Origin: UBA1163 sp049513055
GTDB taxonomy: Bacteria; Desulfobacterota; BSN033; UBA1163
Length of the DNA: 64,000 nt
Reading direction: 5' to 3'
NCBI GenBank assembly: GCA_049513055.1
Contig: JBEKWN010000005.1
Span: 7,452-71,451 of the forward strand
The position numbers and the translations under genes are program-made. The notes below the pieces were generated by a model. The model was given only the letters and a program-made list of their open reading frames with translations. It was not told where the DNA came from and made no database searches. Positions within the stretch are counted from its first letter, which is position 1. Each line of letters opens with the position of its first letter. Of this stretch, positions 17,908 through 27,361 are shown piece after piece.

Positions 17908-18825
17908 GTGGGGCAGACTCAGACTCGCAATCGGAAGATGATCTGGACCATCGGAGGTGGCAAGGGAGGAAGTGGGAAAAGTTTTATCACCGCCAACATT
18001 GGTATCTGTCTTTCAAAACTGGGTATCCGGGTTGTCCTTATCGATGCCGATTTAGGAGGAGCAAATCTCCACACTTTTCTTGGGATTTCCCCTCCCGGTC
18101 TCTCCCTTTCTGACTTCATTAAAAAGAGAGTTTCCCATCTTCGTGAGGTCCTCATCCCAACTGCCATTCCCAACCTTCAACTCTTGACCGGCGCACAAGA
18201 TCTCCTGAATGCGGCGGATTCAAAGAGTGTTCAGAAGCGAAAACTGGTTCGTTCCATTCAAAGTCTGGAGAGCGACACGATCCTGGTGGATTTAGGGGCA
18301 GGTAACTCGTTGAGCGTTTTGGATTTCTTCTTGATGTCTGACGGAGGAATTCTGGTGGTCACCCCTGAGCCCACTTCCATCGAAAATACCTATCGGTTTC
18401 TCAAGAGCGCTTTCTATCGGAGGCTTAAACAATCGGTTTCCTCTTCGTCTGTGAAGGCCTTAATCGATAGTGCCATGGATCAAAAGAATGAGATGGGAAT
18501 TCAAAACCCTCATGACCTCATTAGAGGGGTGAGACGGATGGACGAGGGGGATGCCCAAAGGATAATCGAGGAGGCTGCGACCTTCCACCCGAATCTGATT
18601 CTGAATCAAGTCCGTTCAAAGAAAGATATTGAGATTGGGTTTTCGATTCGAAGTGCCTGTCTAAAATATTTTGGCATCCATCTCCACTATTTAGGCTATG
18701 TCGTCTACGATCAGGATGTGGTTAATTCCATCCGAAGAAGAAGACCTCTGGTTTTGGAAAATCCCAGGTCCAGGGCTGCCCAATGTTTGATGGAGATCGC
18801 CTCCAAATTAGCGAATAGTCATTAG
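17908..18825 (+). CDS. MinD/ParA-like P-loop ATPase
   Basis: 305 residues from GTG 17908 (AGGAG at 17893-17897); ATG 17938 is an alternative. The deviant Walker A GGGKGGSGKS with its signature Lys, the switch I-like LIDADLGGANLH and Walker B ILVDLGAG are all seen. This FleN/MinD-like subgroup acts on membranes or polar sites in placing division, flagella or other complexes. It lies 29 bp before a J-domain/HTH fusion gene, an association that suggests a joint role in cell-envelope or polarity control (inference). No flagellar gene is near. Confidence 0.83.
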   Translation: MGQTQTRNRKMIWTIGGGKGGSGKSFITANIGICLSKLGIRVVLIDADLGGANLHTFLGISPPGLSLSDFIKKRVSHLREVLIPTAIPNLQLLTGAQDLLNAADSKSVQKRKLVRSIQSLESDTILVDLGAGNSLSVLDFFLMSDGGILVVTPEPTSIENTYRFLKSAFYRRLKQSVSSSSVKALIDSAMDQKNEMGIQNPHDLIRGVRRMDEGDAQRIIEEAATFHPNLILNQVRSKKDIEIGFSIRSACLKYFGIHLHYLGYVVYDQDVVNSIRRRRPLVLENPRSRAAQCLMEIASKLANSH

Positions 18826-18854
18826 ATGGCCATTCGATTTTAACGGATATAGGC

Positions 18855-19448
18855 ATGAAAGGCATTAAAGACCAGACTTATTATGAGATCTTGGAAGTTA
18901 GCTTAACCGCTACGGCCAAAGAGATCCAGAGGGCTTATGAGCATGCCAAAGAGACCTTTCATGCCGATTCTTTGGCTGTCTATTCTCTCTTTTCCGGAGA
19001 GGAGGTGAAAGAAATACAAGAGGCCATTGAAGAAGCTTATCGGGTTCTGATGGATGAGGCATTGCGGAGAAGTTACGACCAGTCCCACTTCCAAATGGTT
19101 GGGGGACAGCCACCGGAAAAGCCCTCTGAAGCTCAAGGGGTATCCAGAGGAAAAAAGACTTCCCTCTCTTTTACAGGCCTTTCGTTCAATGACGAAGAGG
19201 GACTCTATCGTGGGAAGACATTGAAGCAAGTCCGAGAAAGAATGGGTGTTGAACTCCAGACCGTCTCCAAGGAGACGAAGATTAATATAAAAATCTTGGA
19301 ATGGATTGAGGAGGAAACCTTTGAAAAACTTCCGGCCTTGGTTTATCTCAAAGGGTTTTTGAAAAGCTATGCCCAATCCCTTGGGTTGGATCCCCAAAAG
19401 GTAACTGAGGAATACATCCGTTTCGTGGAAGAGTCTAAAAAGAGATAA
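18855..19448 (+). CDS. J-domain (degenerate) plus RodZ-type helix-turn-helix protein
   Basis: 197 residues. Residues 7-76 follow a DnaJ J-domain (YYEILEVSLTATAKEIQRAYE...EAYRVLMDEALRRSYD), but the catalytic HPD is HAD (in TFHADSL), so stimulation of DnaK is doubtful. Residues 118-190 are a RodZ-type HTH_25 domain (GKTLKQVRERMGVELQTVSKETKI, then YLKGFLKSYAQSLGLD). Unlike RodZ it has no membrane segment. The upstream MinD-like ATPase gene is 29 bp away and probably in the same operon. Confidence 0.78.
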   Translation: MKGIKDQTYYEILEVSLTATAKEIQRAYEHAKETFHADSLAVYSLFSGEEVKEIQEAIEEAYRVLMDEALRRSYDQSHFQMVGGQPPEKPSEAQGVSRGKKTSLSFTGLSFNDEEGLYRGKTLKQVRERMGVELQTVSKETKINIKILEWIEEETFEKLPALVYLKGFLKSYAQSLGLDPQKVTEEYIRFVEESKKR

Positions 19449-19470
19449 TCCTTCCCCTCCGAGAGGGGAA

Positions 19471-19586
19471 ATCCAAAATCCCAATTTTCAAAAGATCGAG
19501 GCATTTTTAATAAGTTAGTGAACAAGAGGGCTGCTGTCTCGCTTAATGTCCCAGTTTTGGATTTTGAAGTTTGGATTTTGAAGTTC
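19471..19586. repeat. Facing heptamer-repeat arms around a unique core
   Basis: The left arm (19471-19494) is built on AATCCAA/AATCCCA words; the right arm (19555-19586) holds four clean 7-nt units alternating TTTTGGA and TTTTGAA. The arms are roughly reverse complements, about 60 bp apart, so transcripts could form a long hairpin. They lie between two convergent genes. Confidence 0.6.
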
Positions 19587-20122
19587 TATTTTTCGGAGGT
19601 GAGGTCTGCAGCTTTGGCACTCATCTGTTGAGCGATGGTACTGTTAAATCCAGTCGTTCTTTCTCGGATCTTACCTCCCTTATCAATGAGAAAGGTGGTT
19701 GGAATTGCGGTGACTCTGTAATGCCTCACCACGTCCTCTGGAGCCATCACGATAGGATAGGGGATGTCCATGGCCTTGGCGAAGTTGCGGACAACCTCCG
19801 CATCTCCTTTATCCAAACTCATCCCAATCACCTCAAACCCATTTTCTCGGTAAGTCTTATAGAGTTGAATTAAATGGGGGATGGATTCTCGACAGGGTCC
19901 ACACCAGGTCGCCCAGAAGTCGAGGAGGACCACTTTCCCTTTGAGTTGGGAAAGAGTGATCTCCTGTCCCTCAAGGGTCTTGAGGGTGAAATCCGGTGCC
20001 AAACCTGGGGAGGGTTGTGATTTTTCTTTAGAACAATGGGAAAGAAGAGATACCCCTCCCATGCAGAAGCTAAAGATCACGACCCATGTAAGAAACGTTC
20101 GTTTCGTATTGGGAATCAACAT
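19586..20122 (-). CDS. TlpA/ResA-like thioredoxin lipoprotein
   Basis: 178 residues. A signal peptide with lipobox LLSHC (Cys about 30) indicates a membrane-anchored lipoprotein facing the periplasm. The redox site is WATWCGPC (about 70-77), preceded by APDFTLKTLEGQEITLSQLKGK, and the cis-Pro is in VTAIPTTFLID. Such proteins reduce disulfides for cytochrome c maturation or other thiol needs. A cytoplasmic thioredoxin gene lies 30 bp upstream in the same direction, so they may be co-transcribed. Confidence 0.87.
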   Translation of the reverse strand: MLIPNTKRTFLTWVVIFSFCMGGVSLLSHCSKEKSQPSPGLAPDFTLKTLEGQEITLSQLKGKVVLLDFWATWCGPCRESIPHLIQLYKTYRENGFEVIGMSLDKGDAEVVRNFAKAMDIPYPIVMAPEDVVRHYRVTAIPTTFLIDKGGKIRERTTGFNSTIAQQMSAKAADLTSEK

Positions 20123-20152
20123 TGGCTATGAGCGGGCAAGTGAAGACTAAAA

Positions 20153-20485
20153 TTACAGGGCTTTTTCAATGAGAGCCTTTAAGCGGGTCTTCGGCACTGA
20201 ACCGATAATTTGATCGAGAATCTTTCCGCTTTTGAAAAGAATCAGGGTAGGAATTCCCCTCACCCCATATTGACTGGGTGTAGCAGGGCTCTCATCCACA
20301 TTGAGCTTGGTCACCTTCACCCTACCGGAAAACTCTTTCGCTAACGCCTCAACGATGGGACTGATGCTACGGCAGGGGCCGCACCAAGTTGCCCAGAATT
20401 CGACCAGTACTGGAAGGTCTGAATTGATCACCTCAGAGGAAAAATTCTTATCATTGACATGAACCAAACTCGACTCCTCTGCCAT
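20153..20485 (-). CDS. trxA: Thioredoxin
   Basis: 110 residues, the normal length. The active site is EFWATWCGPCRSISP (WCGPC) and the cis-Pro is in VRGIPTLILFKSG. It lacks a signal peptide and so works in the cytoplasm as a general disulfide reductase with thioredoxin reductase. AAGGAGTAG (20486-20500 region, coding strand) precedes the start. It is upstream of the TlpA-like lipoprotein gene in the same direction. Confidence 0.93.
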   Translation of the reverse strand: MAEESSLVHVNDKNFSSEVINSDLPVLVEFWATWCGPCRSISPIVEALAKEFSGRVKVTKLNVDESPATPSQYGVRGIPTLILFKSGKILDQIIGSVPKTRLKALIEKAL

Positions 20486-20587
20486 TTTCTACTCCTTAGG
20501 TTCAATTTATTTTTCCAATTATAACTTATTCAAAATGCATTCCGCCATGGTGAAATCCTGAATCTTACCTGGTTCAGGAGAAACCAC

Positions 20588-21607
20588 TTATAGCCTCCTT
20601 TCCAATACATAATCGGCCAGGGCATAAAGAGCTTCTTTCTCCTTCGAATTTGGAAAGAAACGGAGATGATCCTTCGCCCTTTCGACATACTCGTTCGCCT
20701 TTTCCCGAGTATATTGGATCCCGTGATGTCGTTCAATGATCTCCACTACACGAAAAAAGGCCTTTTTGGTAATAGGGTTGGACTCGACCGTCTCCCGAAT
20801 AATGACTTCCTCCTCCTGATTGCAATGATGGAGTGTGGAGATCAGAGGGAGGGTAATCTTACCATCCTGGAGATCAATTCCGATCTTCTTTCCAAATTCC
20901 TCTTCGTTGGAAGTGTAATCGAGATTATCATCAATGAGTTGGAAGGCGATGCCGACATTCATCCCGAAATCGGATATTGCCCTTTCCTTTTCTTCAGATA
21001 CATTTCCCAGAATGGCGCCAATCTGTGTGGCGGCTGAGATGAGAAAAGCGGTTTTGCGAGTGATGATAGAAAGGTAACCGTCCTCCGTCAGAGAGAGGTC
21101 GTTGGTTTTGATCAATTCCTCTAACTCTCCTTCCGCCATAATAGTGGTCGCCTTGGAAATGGTTTGGAGGATTTTCCAGTTCCCACTCTGCACCAGGAGA
21201 GAAAAACATTTTGTAAAGAGGAAGTCTCCAACCAGAACACATACCTCATCCCCCCATTTGGAATTCGCGGAGTCAGTGCCCCTTCGTAACTCAGCTCGGT
21301 CTACCACATCATCATGGAGCAGGGTGGCTGTATGAATAAATTCAATAAGGCTGGCCATGGAAATGTGTAAATCTCCATGATACCCACACAATTTGGATGA
21401 AAGTAAGAGGAGTTTGGCTCGGAACCGTTTCCCACCGCTAAGCAGGAGATATTCTCCAATCGCAGAAATGATGGGGACATTGGATCTTAGGTTATTTCGA
21501 AACTCTTGATCCACTTTTTCTAAATCCTCCCCAATGCATTTGAGGACGATCTCCAAAGGGGATGTCTTTTCTTCCATGAGGTTATACGTACTGTTTAAAT
21601 GATCCAT
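20588..21607 (-). CDS. All-trans polyprenyl diphosphate synthase
   Basis: 339 residues. It condenses isopentenyl diphosphate onto an allylic diphosphate to make the side chain of a quinone. Both aspartate-rich motifs are seen: HDDVVDRAELRRG (first, about 98-104) and QLIDDNLDYTS (second, about 228), with SGGKRFRAKLLLLS before them. The long chain and class suggest an octaprenyl/heptaprenyl synthase (IspB/HepT type); product length cannot be read safely. The gene stands alone, downstream of the methyltransferase gene with 79 bp between. Confidence 0.88.
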   Translation of the reverse strand: MDHLNSTYNLMEEKTSPLEIVLKCIGEDLEKVDQEFRNNLRSNVPIISAIGEYLLLSGGKRFRAKLLLLSSKLCGYHGDLHISMASLIEFIHTATLLHDDVVDRAELRRGTDSANSKWGDEVCVLVGDFLFTKCFSLLVQSGNWKILQTISKATTIMAEGELEELIKTNDLSLTEDGYLSIITRKTAFLISAATQIGAILGNVSEEKERAISDFGMNVGIAFQLIDDNLDYTSNEEEFGKKIGIDLQDGKITLPLISTLHHCNQEEEVIIRETVESNPITKKAFFRVVEIIERHHGIQYTREKANEYVERAKDHLRFFPNSKEKEALYALADYVLERRL

Positions 21608-21686
21608 ACTGAAAAATTATTATCCCATTCGGGCATCATTGTCAAAATATTTTTTCGATCCCACACCCTTTTTTCTCTTTTCGAAT

Positions 21687-22385
21687 TTATTGAATCCCAT
21701 GAAGGATGAGAGGTTCCATAAGTTTTAGTTCAACCCCACTGGTTTTAATAGATTCGGTGAGGATGAATTTTGCTTCTTCCCCAATACGGGGATGAACGAA
21801 CTGCAATCGCTTTGGCTCCAATTGTCCATCTCTCAATGCCATGAGGAGGTCAACGGTTCTCAATGCTGGAAAGATCATGTAGCATCTCCCCTTAGGGGGA
21901 AGCAGGTAGGAGGCGATAGAGATCAGGTCTTCAAGCGTTCCTTTGATCTCATGGCGTGCGATCGCCTTCTCTATGGAAGGGTTGATCCTCCCGGTCCGAT
22001 ATTTTCGATAGGGGGGGTTGGAGAGGACAACATCGAAAGAACCTGGCGGGAAGGTTTCTTTTAATTCTCTAAAGTCCTGCATAAGAATTGATATCCGGTC
22101 TTCAAGATGATTCAAGACCACATTTTTTTCTGCACATTCGGCCAATCCCTTTTGAATTTCGACGCCGACAAAAGAATGGGCTTTGGTGGTGTGTGACAAT
22201 AACAAGGGTAGAATGCCACAGCCTGTTCCCAGATCCATCACCCTTTCATTTTTACGAATTTTGATGAATTGGCTGAGCAGAACCGCATCCATGGAGAACC
22301 GGTAACCCTTTTTCTTCTGAGTGATTTGGAGTTTTCCGTTGAAGAACGTATCCAATGTTTCATCAGGGGAAGGGAGAAGGTTCAT
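21687..22385 (-). CDS. tRNA1(Val) (adenine-N6)-methyltransferase-like protein
   Basis: About 232 residues from ATG 22385; an in-frame TTG at 22472 is less likely because the family starts with DETLDxxxxGKLxIxQ, seen here as PDETLDTFFNGKLQITQ. The SAM site is VMDLGTGCGILPLLL and the adenine-N6 motif is NPPY (SNPPYRKYRTG). TrmN6 methylates A37 of tRNA1(Val) in E. coli; the specificity in this organism is inferred. RYRFSMDAVLLSQFI-like segment (GYRFSMDAVLL) is also conserved. Confidence 0.8.
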   Translation of the reverse strand: MNLLPSPDETLDTFFNGKLQITQKKKGYRFSMDAVLLSQFIKIRKNERVMDLGTGCGILPLLLSHTTKAHSFVGVEIQKGLAECAEKNVVLNHLEDRISILMQDFRELKETFPPGSFDVVLSNPPYRKYRTGRINPSIEKAIARHEIKGTLEDLISIASYLLPPKGRCYMIFPALRTVDLLMALRDGQLEPKRLQFVHPRIGEEAKFILTESIKTSGVELKLMEPLILHGIQ

Positions 22386-22472
22386 AAGATTAAGTGATCC
22401 ATGGTTTCCTATAGTAAGGTTTGGTGACCATGATGTCATCGCGAAGAGGAGTGCCCCAGAAGAGATCGACAA

Positions 22473-22874
22473 CCTTTTTGAATTCGTAAACCAAGCTTCG
22501 AGGTAGAAAATAGATTGAATTTAATTAACATGGAGTGAGTTTAGTGTCAATCAGGCTTCTTCTCTGCTATTTGGCAAAGTGTATTCTCCTTTCATTTTTA
22601 TTCCAATTTCTTAGTTAAAAAGGTTAAAATATGTTCAAAAATATGAAAAGTTTGCACAAAAACTATCCACCTCTCGTTAGCAAAAAAGGTAGATTCTTTT
22701 TCTAATTTCTAATAATTCCTAATAATTTTAGCTAATTAAAAAGGATAGCGTGAGGTTTGGTATGGATATTGCTTTATATTTTCCTTGACAAAAGAATGAT
22801 AAGACGTTAATTTTTAACAAAATTTTGTTTTATTAAAACTCTTAAACCAGTTTTGTGAAAGGGAGGAGGTTGCT
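22473..22874. other. AT-rich intergenic region between divergent genes
   Basis: About 400 bp without a gene, with several stretches of A and T. It holds the LysM gene promoter at 22785-22813. Nothing else was recognised. Confidence 0.45.
22785..22813 (+). promoter_or_regulatory. Sigma-70-type promoter of the LysM gene
   Basis: TTGACA at 22785-22790, a 17-bp spacer, then TAATTT at 22808-22813, about 60 bp upstream of the ATG. Confidence 0.6.
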
Positions 22875-23657
22875 ATGAGAAGAATAATTGGTATCTTTTT
22901 TACCACGATTTTGATGCTCTCCTTCTGTTTTGTTCTTTCAGGATTGACACAGGAGACAAAGGAAACGGCAGGTGTGTATACCATCCAAAAAGGAGATACG
23001 CTCTGGGATATTTCCTCTAAGTTTTTAAAAGACCCCTTTCTTTGGCCAAAATTGTGGGAAAGAAATCCTTATATTACTAATCCTCACTGGATCTATCCAG
23101 GAAACCCGATCCGTCTTTCCGCCATTGAGCCAGTGAAGAAAGAGGAGCCTAAGAAGGTTGTCGAGGAGAAACCCATAGAAACGGTTAAGGAGCCAGAGGT
23201 TAAAAAGGTGGAACCCCCTCCAGTAGAAAAGAAACCGGAGGTGGTCGCTGAGGTGAAAGCTGTTCCTGTAGAGGGAAAACCACCCACCCCTCCTGGGAAT
23301 CGGGATGCGGGTTTTTTGAGCGATATTGAGTATCGGGGAATTGGCATCGTTTTAGAGAGCAAGGAAGGTAAAAACCTTATGTCGGCAGGCGATATCCTCT
23401 ATCTAGCCTTCAAAACCTCAGAATCCGTTTTGGTCGGAAATAAATATACGGTCTTTCGAGCTTCAGACGAGATAAGACATCCCATTACTGAAAAAATTAT
23501 TGGAAGAAAATATAACATCATAGGAAATATTCAAATCGTCGACCAACATGGCAGTTTTTATACGGCCAAGGTCATTGAATCCTTCGACGCCATGATGAAA
23601 GGGGATTTTATCCAACCTTATTCGAAAGAAAAGATGGAGGGTTTTTTAGGGAAATAA
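22875..23657 (+). CDS. Exported LysM domain protein
   Basis: 260 residues. A signal peptide (residues 1-25) is followed by a LysM motif (about 35-84: YTIQKGDTLWDISSKFL... NPHWIYPGNPIRL) that binds peptidoglycan. Next is a Glu/Lys/Pro/Val-rich spacer (about 88-135), then a beta-rich C-terminal part (about 140-258; GFLSDIEYRGIGIVLESKEG). GGGAGGAGG precedes the ATG at 22875. The gene lies just before dprA and topA, an order common in deltaproteobacteria. A structural or assembly role in the periplasm is likely. Confidence 0.85.
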   Translation: MRRIIGIFFTTILMLSFCFVLSGLTQETKETAGVYTIQKGDTLWDISSKFLKDPFLWPKLWERNPYITNPHWIYPGNPIRLSAIEPVKKEEPKKVVEEKPIETVKEPEVKKVEPPPVEKKPEVVAEVKAVPVEGKPPTPPGNRDAGFLSDIEYRGIGIVLESKEGKNLMSAGDILYLAFKTSESVLVGNKYTVFRASDEIRHPITEKIIGRKYNIIGNIQIVDQHGSFYTAKVIESFDAMMKGDFIQPYSKEKMEGFLGK

Positions 23658-23687
23658 TAGAAGAGGATTAAATTGTTATAAAACCAA

Positions 23688-23761
23688 CCTGCCTTCGCCC
23701 TCCGACTTTCCTTCGCCCGCTGAAGCGGGCTATGCGAGGGTAGGAACGGGCTTCGGGCAGG
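23688..23761. repeat. GC-rich palindromic intergenic element
   Basis: The outer arms CCTGCC (23688) and GGCAGG (23756-23761) enclose a perfect hairpin GCCCGC-TGAA-GCGGGC (23715-23730). The same outer ends occur in the smaller element at 15433-15476. Confidence 0.5.
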
Positions 23762-23936
23762 CGGGGCTCCAAGCACCATCATCATAGGGTAATGAGAATT
23801 CTTGCCTGCGGGTGGCAGGGATTTGGTGATTGGAATTTTTAACTGGGCTTTGGAGATCTTCTTTTATCTCCTGAGCCTTTTTTTATCACCTGACCCAACT
23901 TCATTTGATAAAGTACTCTCTCACCTGAGGATCTTT

Positions 23937-25037
23937 ATGGCCGAAGATATTTTCTATTGGCTGGCCTTAAGCCTCACCCCTGGGCTGGGGAGCATCCTCA
24001 TCAAACGGCTTCTGGATCGATTCAAGACTCCAGAGGCTGTTTTCCGAGCTCCCTTGAAGGAATTATTAAAAATTGAAGGATTGGGGGAGAAGGTGGCGAG
24101 TGAAATCCAAAAAGGCCCATTGGAAAAAGTGGTGGAAAGGGAGTTGTCTCTATTGGAGGAGATGGGAGGAAAGATTGTTACTTTAAAGGACGATGACTAT
24201 CCGAAGCGTTTGGAAGATATTTACGATCCTCCTGCACTGCTTTATCTCAGGGGAGAATTAAGAAGAGAAGATGAATTGGCTGTTGCCATTGTCGGGAGCC
24301 GAAAGACCTCTCCTTATGGGAGATGGATCACAGAAAAGATAGGTGAGGATCTTGCCCGTCATGGAGTCACTGTTATCAGCGGAATGGCGAGAGGCATCGA
24401 TTCAGTGGCCCATAAGGGGGCGCTCCAAGGAGGGGGGAGGACGATTGCCGTGCTGGGTTGTGGCGTAGATGTGATCTATCCTTCTGAGAATCGAAATCTC
24501 TTTTATCAAATTATCGAACATGGGGCTATTCTTTCCGAATTTCCGATCGGGTCGCCTCCTGAAGGGGGACATTTCCCGAGACGAAATCGGATCATCAGTG
24601 GTCTTTCTATCGGGGTGGTCATCGTCCAGGCCAGCGGGGAGAGTGGTTCCCTCATCACCGCTGGCTATGCGTTAGAGCAAGGAAGAGAAGTCTTTGCCGT
24701 TCCAGGGAATGTCGGAGCCGAGGGCAGTCGTGGCACGAATCAGTTAATCAAAGAAGGGGCGAAGTTAGTGGAGTCCAGTGAAGACATTCTTGAAGAAATA
24801 TTGCCCCAATGGAGAAGGGAAGGGGAGACGGTCCAAAAAGCAGAGACTCCGGTTCCTGATCTCACGGAAGAGGAAAAGATTCTCTACAGACTTTTAGGGG
24901 AGACACCCTTGCATATCGATGCCATCATACGGGAGAGCCAATTGGATCCGGGAAATGTCTCCAGTCTCCTTCTGAATTTAGAATTAAAAGGATTGATTTC
25001 CCAGTGGCCAGGCAAATGTTTCAGTAAAAAAATGTGA
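23937..25037 (+). CDS. dprA: DNA-processing protein DprA
   Basis: 366 residues from ATG 23937 (TGAGG six bases upstream); the frame extends left to 23802 without a better start. DprA binds incoming single-stranded DNA and loads RecA during natural transformation; it is also widespread where competence is unknown. Seen: an N-terminal helix-hairpin-helix/SAM-like part (LKIEGLGEKVASEI), the Rossmann core with AIVGSRKTSPYG, the SGMARGIDSVAHKGAL motif, GCGVDVIYPSENR, and a C-terminal winged helix (about 300-360). topA follows about 100 bp downstream. Confidence 0.92.
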   Translation: MAEDIFYWLALSLTPGLGSILIKRLLDRFKTPEAVFRAPLKELLKIEGLGEKVASEIQKGPLEKVVERELSLLEEMGGKIVTLKDDDYPKRLEDIYDPPALLYLRGELRREDELAVAIVGSRKTSPYGRWITEKIGEDLARHGVTVISGMARGIDSVAHKGALQGGGRTIAVLGCGVDVIYPSENRNLFYQIIEHGAILSEFPIGSPPEGGHFPRRNRIISGLSIGVVIVQASGESGSLITAGYALEQGREVFAVPGNVGAEGSRGTNQLIKEGAKLVESSEDILEEILPQWRREGETVQKAETPVPDLTEEEKILYRLLGETPLHIDAIIRESQLDPGNVSSLLLNLELKGLISQWPGKCFSKKM

Positions 25038-25138
25038 GGGGTGATAGTGAATTCTGAGAGGAATTGTCTTAGAATACTTTTTCTGCTATCACGAACAAAA
25101 ATCCATGACCCCTTTTTAAATATTTGGAGCAGAAAAAA

Positions 25139-27361
25139 ATGTCAAAAGGTTTGGTTGTTGTAGAATCTCCTGCGAAGGTCAAGACCCTTCAAAAATTTTT
25201 AGGGGAAGACTACATCATCAAAGCTTCCGTGGGTCATATTAAAGACCTTCCAGAGGATGAGTTGGGAGTGAATCTTCAAAAAGATTTTCAACCCCAATAT
25301 GTCACCATTTCTGGAAAAGGGAAGATCATCCGGGAATTGAAGAAGGCCAGCAAGGATGTGAAGAATATTTACCTTGGGCCAGATCCAGATCGAGAAGGGG
25401 AGGCGATCGCCTGGCATATTGCTGAAGAGATTGGAGATCCGGATAAAAATATTTATCGAGTTCTCTTCAATGAAATAACCAAAAGGGCGGTCTTGGATGC
25501 CATTCATCACCCTGGGAAGTTACAACAATCCAAATTTGAAGCTCAGCAGGCGAGGCGGATCTTGGATCGGTTGGTCGGTTATCAGGTCAGCCCTATTCTT
25601 TGGGAAAAGGTACGGCGGGGGTTGAGTGCGGGTCGGGTCCAATCCGTTGCTGTTCGAATTGTCTGTGAGAGGGAAAGAGAGATTCAAGATTTCGTCTCCG
25701 AGGAATATTGGAGCCTCACTGCGACTCTGAAGAAAAAAGATTCTTCAGTCTCATTTGATGCGAAATTGACGAAATGGAAGGGGAAGAAGGTAAAAATGGC
25801 CAACGAGGCCGAAGCCTTGGCCATTAAGAAAGCCCTGGAGATCGTTCCCTATTCAGTTTCAAAGGTTGTTCAGCAAGAAAAACAACGTCATCCCTTCCCT
25901 CCATTTATTACCAGCCGACTTCAACAAGAGGCCTATCGGAAGCTTTCTTTCTCCGCCCAGAAGACCATGCGGATTGCCCAAAAGTTATATGAAGGGGTGG
26001 ACCTGGGTCAACTCGGGATGGTTGGATTGATTACTTATATGAGGACCGACTCTGTCCGGGTTTCTACAGAAGCCATTCAACAGGTCAGGGGATGGATTAA
26101 GGATCGCTTTGGGGATTCTTATCTTCCTCCTAAACCCAATGTCTATAAAAGCCGTAGAGGAGCCCAGGAGGCCCATGAGGCCATCCGTCCCACTTCGATT
26201 GATTTGGAATCTGATAAGGTGAAGTCTTATTTAGATAAAGATCAATGGGCTCTTTACAAATTGATTTGGGACCGATTCGTCGCCTCTCAGATGCCTTCAG
26301 CAGACTTTCTCCAAACCACTGTTGAGATTAAAGCGGACGATGCCATTTTTACAGCCGTGGGCACGGTTCCTGTTTTTCAGGGTTTCATGGCCCTCTATGT
26401 GGAAGGAGAGGATAACCAAGAAAATGGCAATGGAGAAAAGAAACTCCCATCGCTCTCGGAAGGTGAAGTTTTGGAGCTATTAAATCTCATACCCAAACAG
26501 CATTTTACCCAACCCCCTTACCGATTTTCAGAGGCAACGCTGATCAAAGAATTGGAAGAGAAGGGAATCGGAAGACCTTCTACGTATGCAACCATTTTGG
26601 CTACGATCAAAGAAAAGGGATATGTCCGTTTAGAAAAAGGGAAGTTTTTCCCCACGGAATTGGGGTGTTTGGTGAATGATCTCCTCGTCGTCAACTTTCC
26701 CGATATTTTTGATATCGAATTCACCGCACAAATGGAAGAGAATTTAGATAAGATTGAGGAGGGCCAAAAGGATTGGGTGGATACGTTGAAAGAGTTCTAT
26801 CTTCCTTTCGAAAAGGATTTGGAGATGGCCAAGATCTCCATGAGGGATGTGAAGAGAGAAAAGATTCCCACGGATGCCATCTGTGAACGATGCGGTTCAA
26901 AGATGGTGAAGCGATGGGGGAAGAGGGGTTATTTCTTGGCCTGTTCAAGCTATCCCAAATGCCGATATACGAGAGAAGTGGAAGGAAACGAGGAGAATCA
27001 AGTGGAGACCGGAGCTAAGTGTGAAAAATGTGGAAGCCCGATGGTCATCAAGAATGGAAAGTTCGGAAGGTTTCTGGCCTGCTCCAATTACCCGACCTGC
27101 AAATTCACACGATCTTTGGATACCGGCGTCCGGTGTCCTCAGGAAGGATGTGACGGAGTGATTGTGGAGAGAAAGACCCGTAAGGGTAGAACTTTTTACA
27201 GCTGTACCAATTACCCCAGTTGTACCTATGCCCTATGGGATAAGCCCATTCCAGAGAAATGTCCTCAGTGTGGTTTCCCTTTCTTGGTTGAGAAGCAAGG
27301 GAAGGGCGGAGCCACCAAGCGATGTCCTAAAAAAGAATGTGGATACCACGCTTCAGAATGA
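25139..27361 (+). CDS. topA: DNA topoisomerase I
   Basis: 740 residues from ATG 25139 (TTGGAG upstream). A type IA enzyme that relaxes negative supercoils. The Toprim domain starts LVVVESPAKVKTLQKFL and contains GPDPDREGEAIAWH with its metal-binding acids; the catalytic Tyr is in GLITYMRTDSVRVS (about residue 300). Three to four C-terminal zinc ribbons (about 585-735) follow, first CERCGSKM... CSSYPKC, then CEKCGSPM... CSNYPTC, then two more. The 3' end overlaps the convergent radical SAM gene by nine bases. Confidence 0.95.
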   Translation: MSKGLVVVESPAKVKTLQKFLGEDYIIKASVGHIKDLPEDELGVNLQKDFQPQYVTISGKGKIIRELKKASKDVKNIYLGPDPDREGEAIAWHIAEEIGDPDKNIYRVLFNEITKRAVLDAIHHPGKLQQSKFEAQQARRILDRLVGYQVSPILWEKVRRGLSAGRVQSVAVRIVCEREREIQDFVSEEYWSLTATLKKKDSSVSFDAKLTKWKGKKVKMANEAEALAIKKALEIVPYSVSKVVQQEKQRHPFPPFITSRLQQEAYRKLSFSAQKTMRIAQKLYEGVDLGQLGMVGLITYMRTDSVRVSTEAIQQVRGWIKDRFGDSYLPPKPNVYKSRRGAQEAHEAIRPTSIDLESDKVKSYLDKDQWALYKLIWDRFVASQMPSADFLQTTVEIKADDAIFTAVGTVPVFQGFMALYVEGEDNQENGNGEKKLPSLSEGEVLELLNLIPKQHFTQPPYRFSEATLIKELEEKGIGRPSTYATILATIKEKGYVRLEKGKFFPTELGCLVNDLLVVNFPDIFDIEFTAQMEENLDKIEEGQKDWVDTLKEFYLPFEKDLEMAKISMRDVKREKIPTDAICERCGSKMVKRWGKRGYFLACSSYPKCRYTREVEGNEENQVETGAKCEKCGSPMVIKNGKFGRFLACSNYPTCKFTRSLDTGVRCPQEGCDGVIVERKTRKGRTFYSCTNYPSCTYALWDKPIPEKCPQCGFPFLVEKQGKGGATKRCPKKECGYHASE

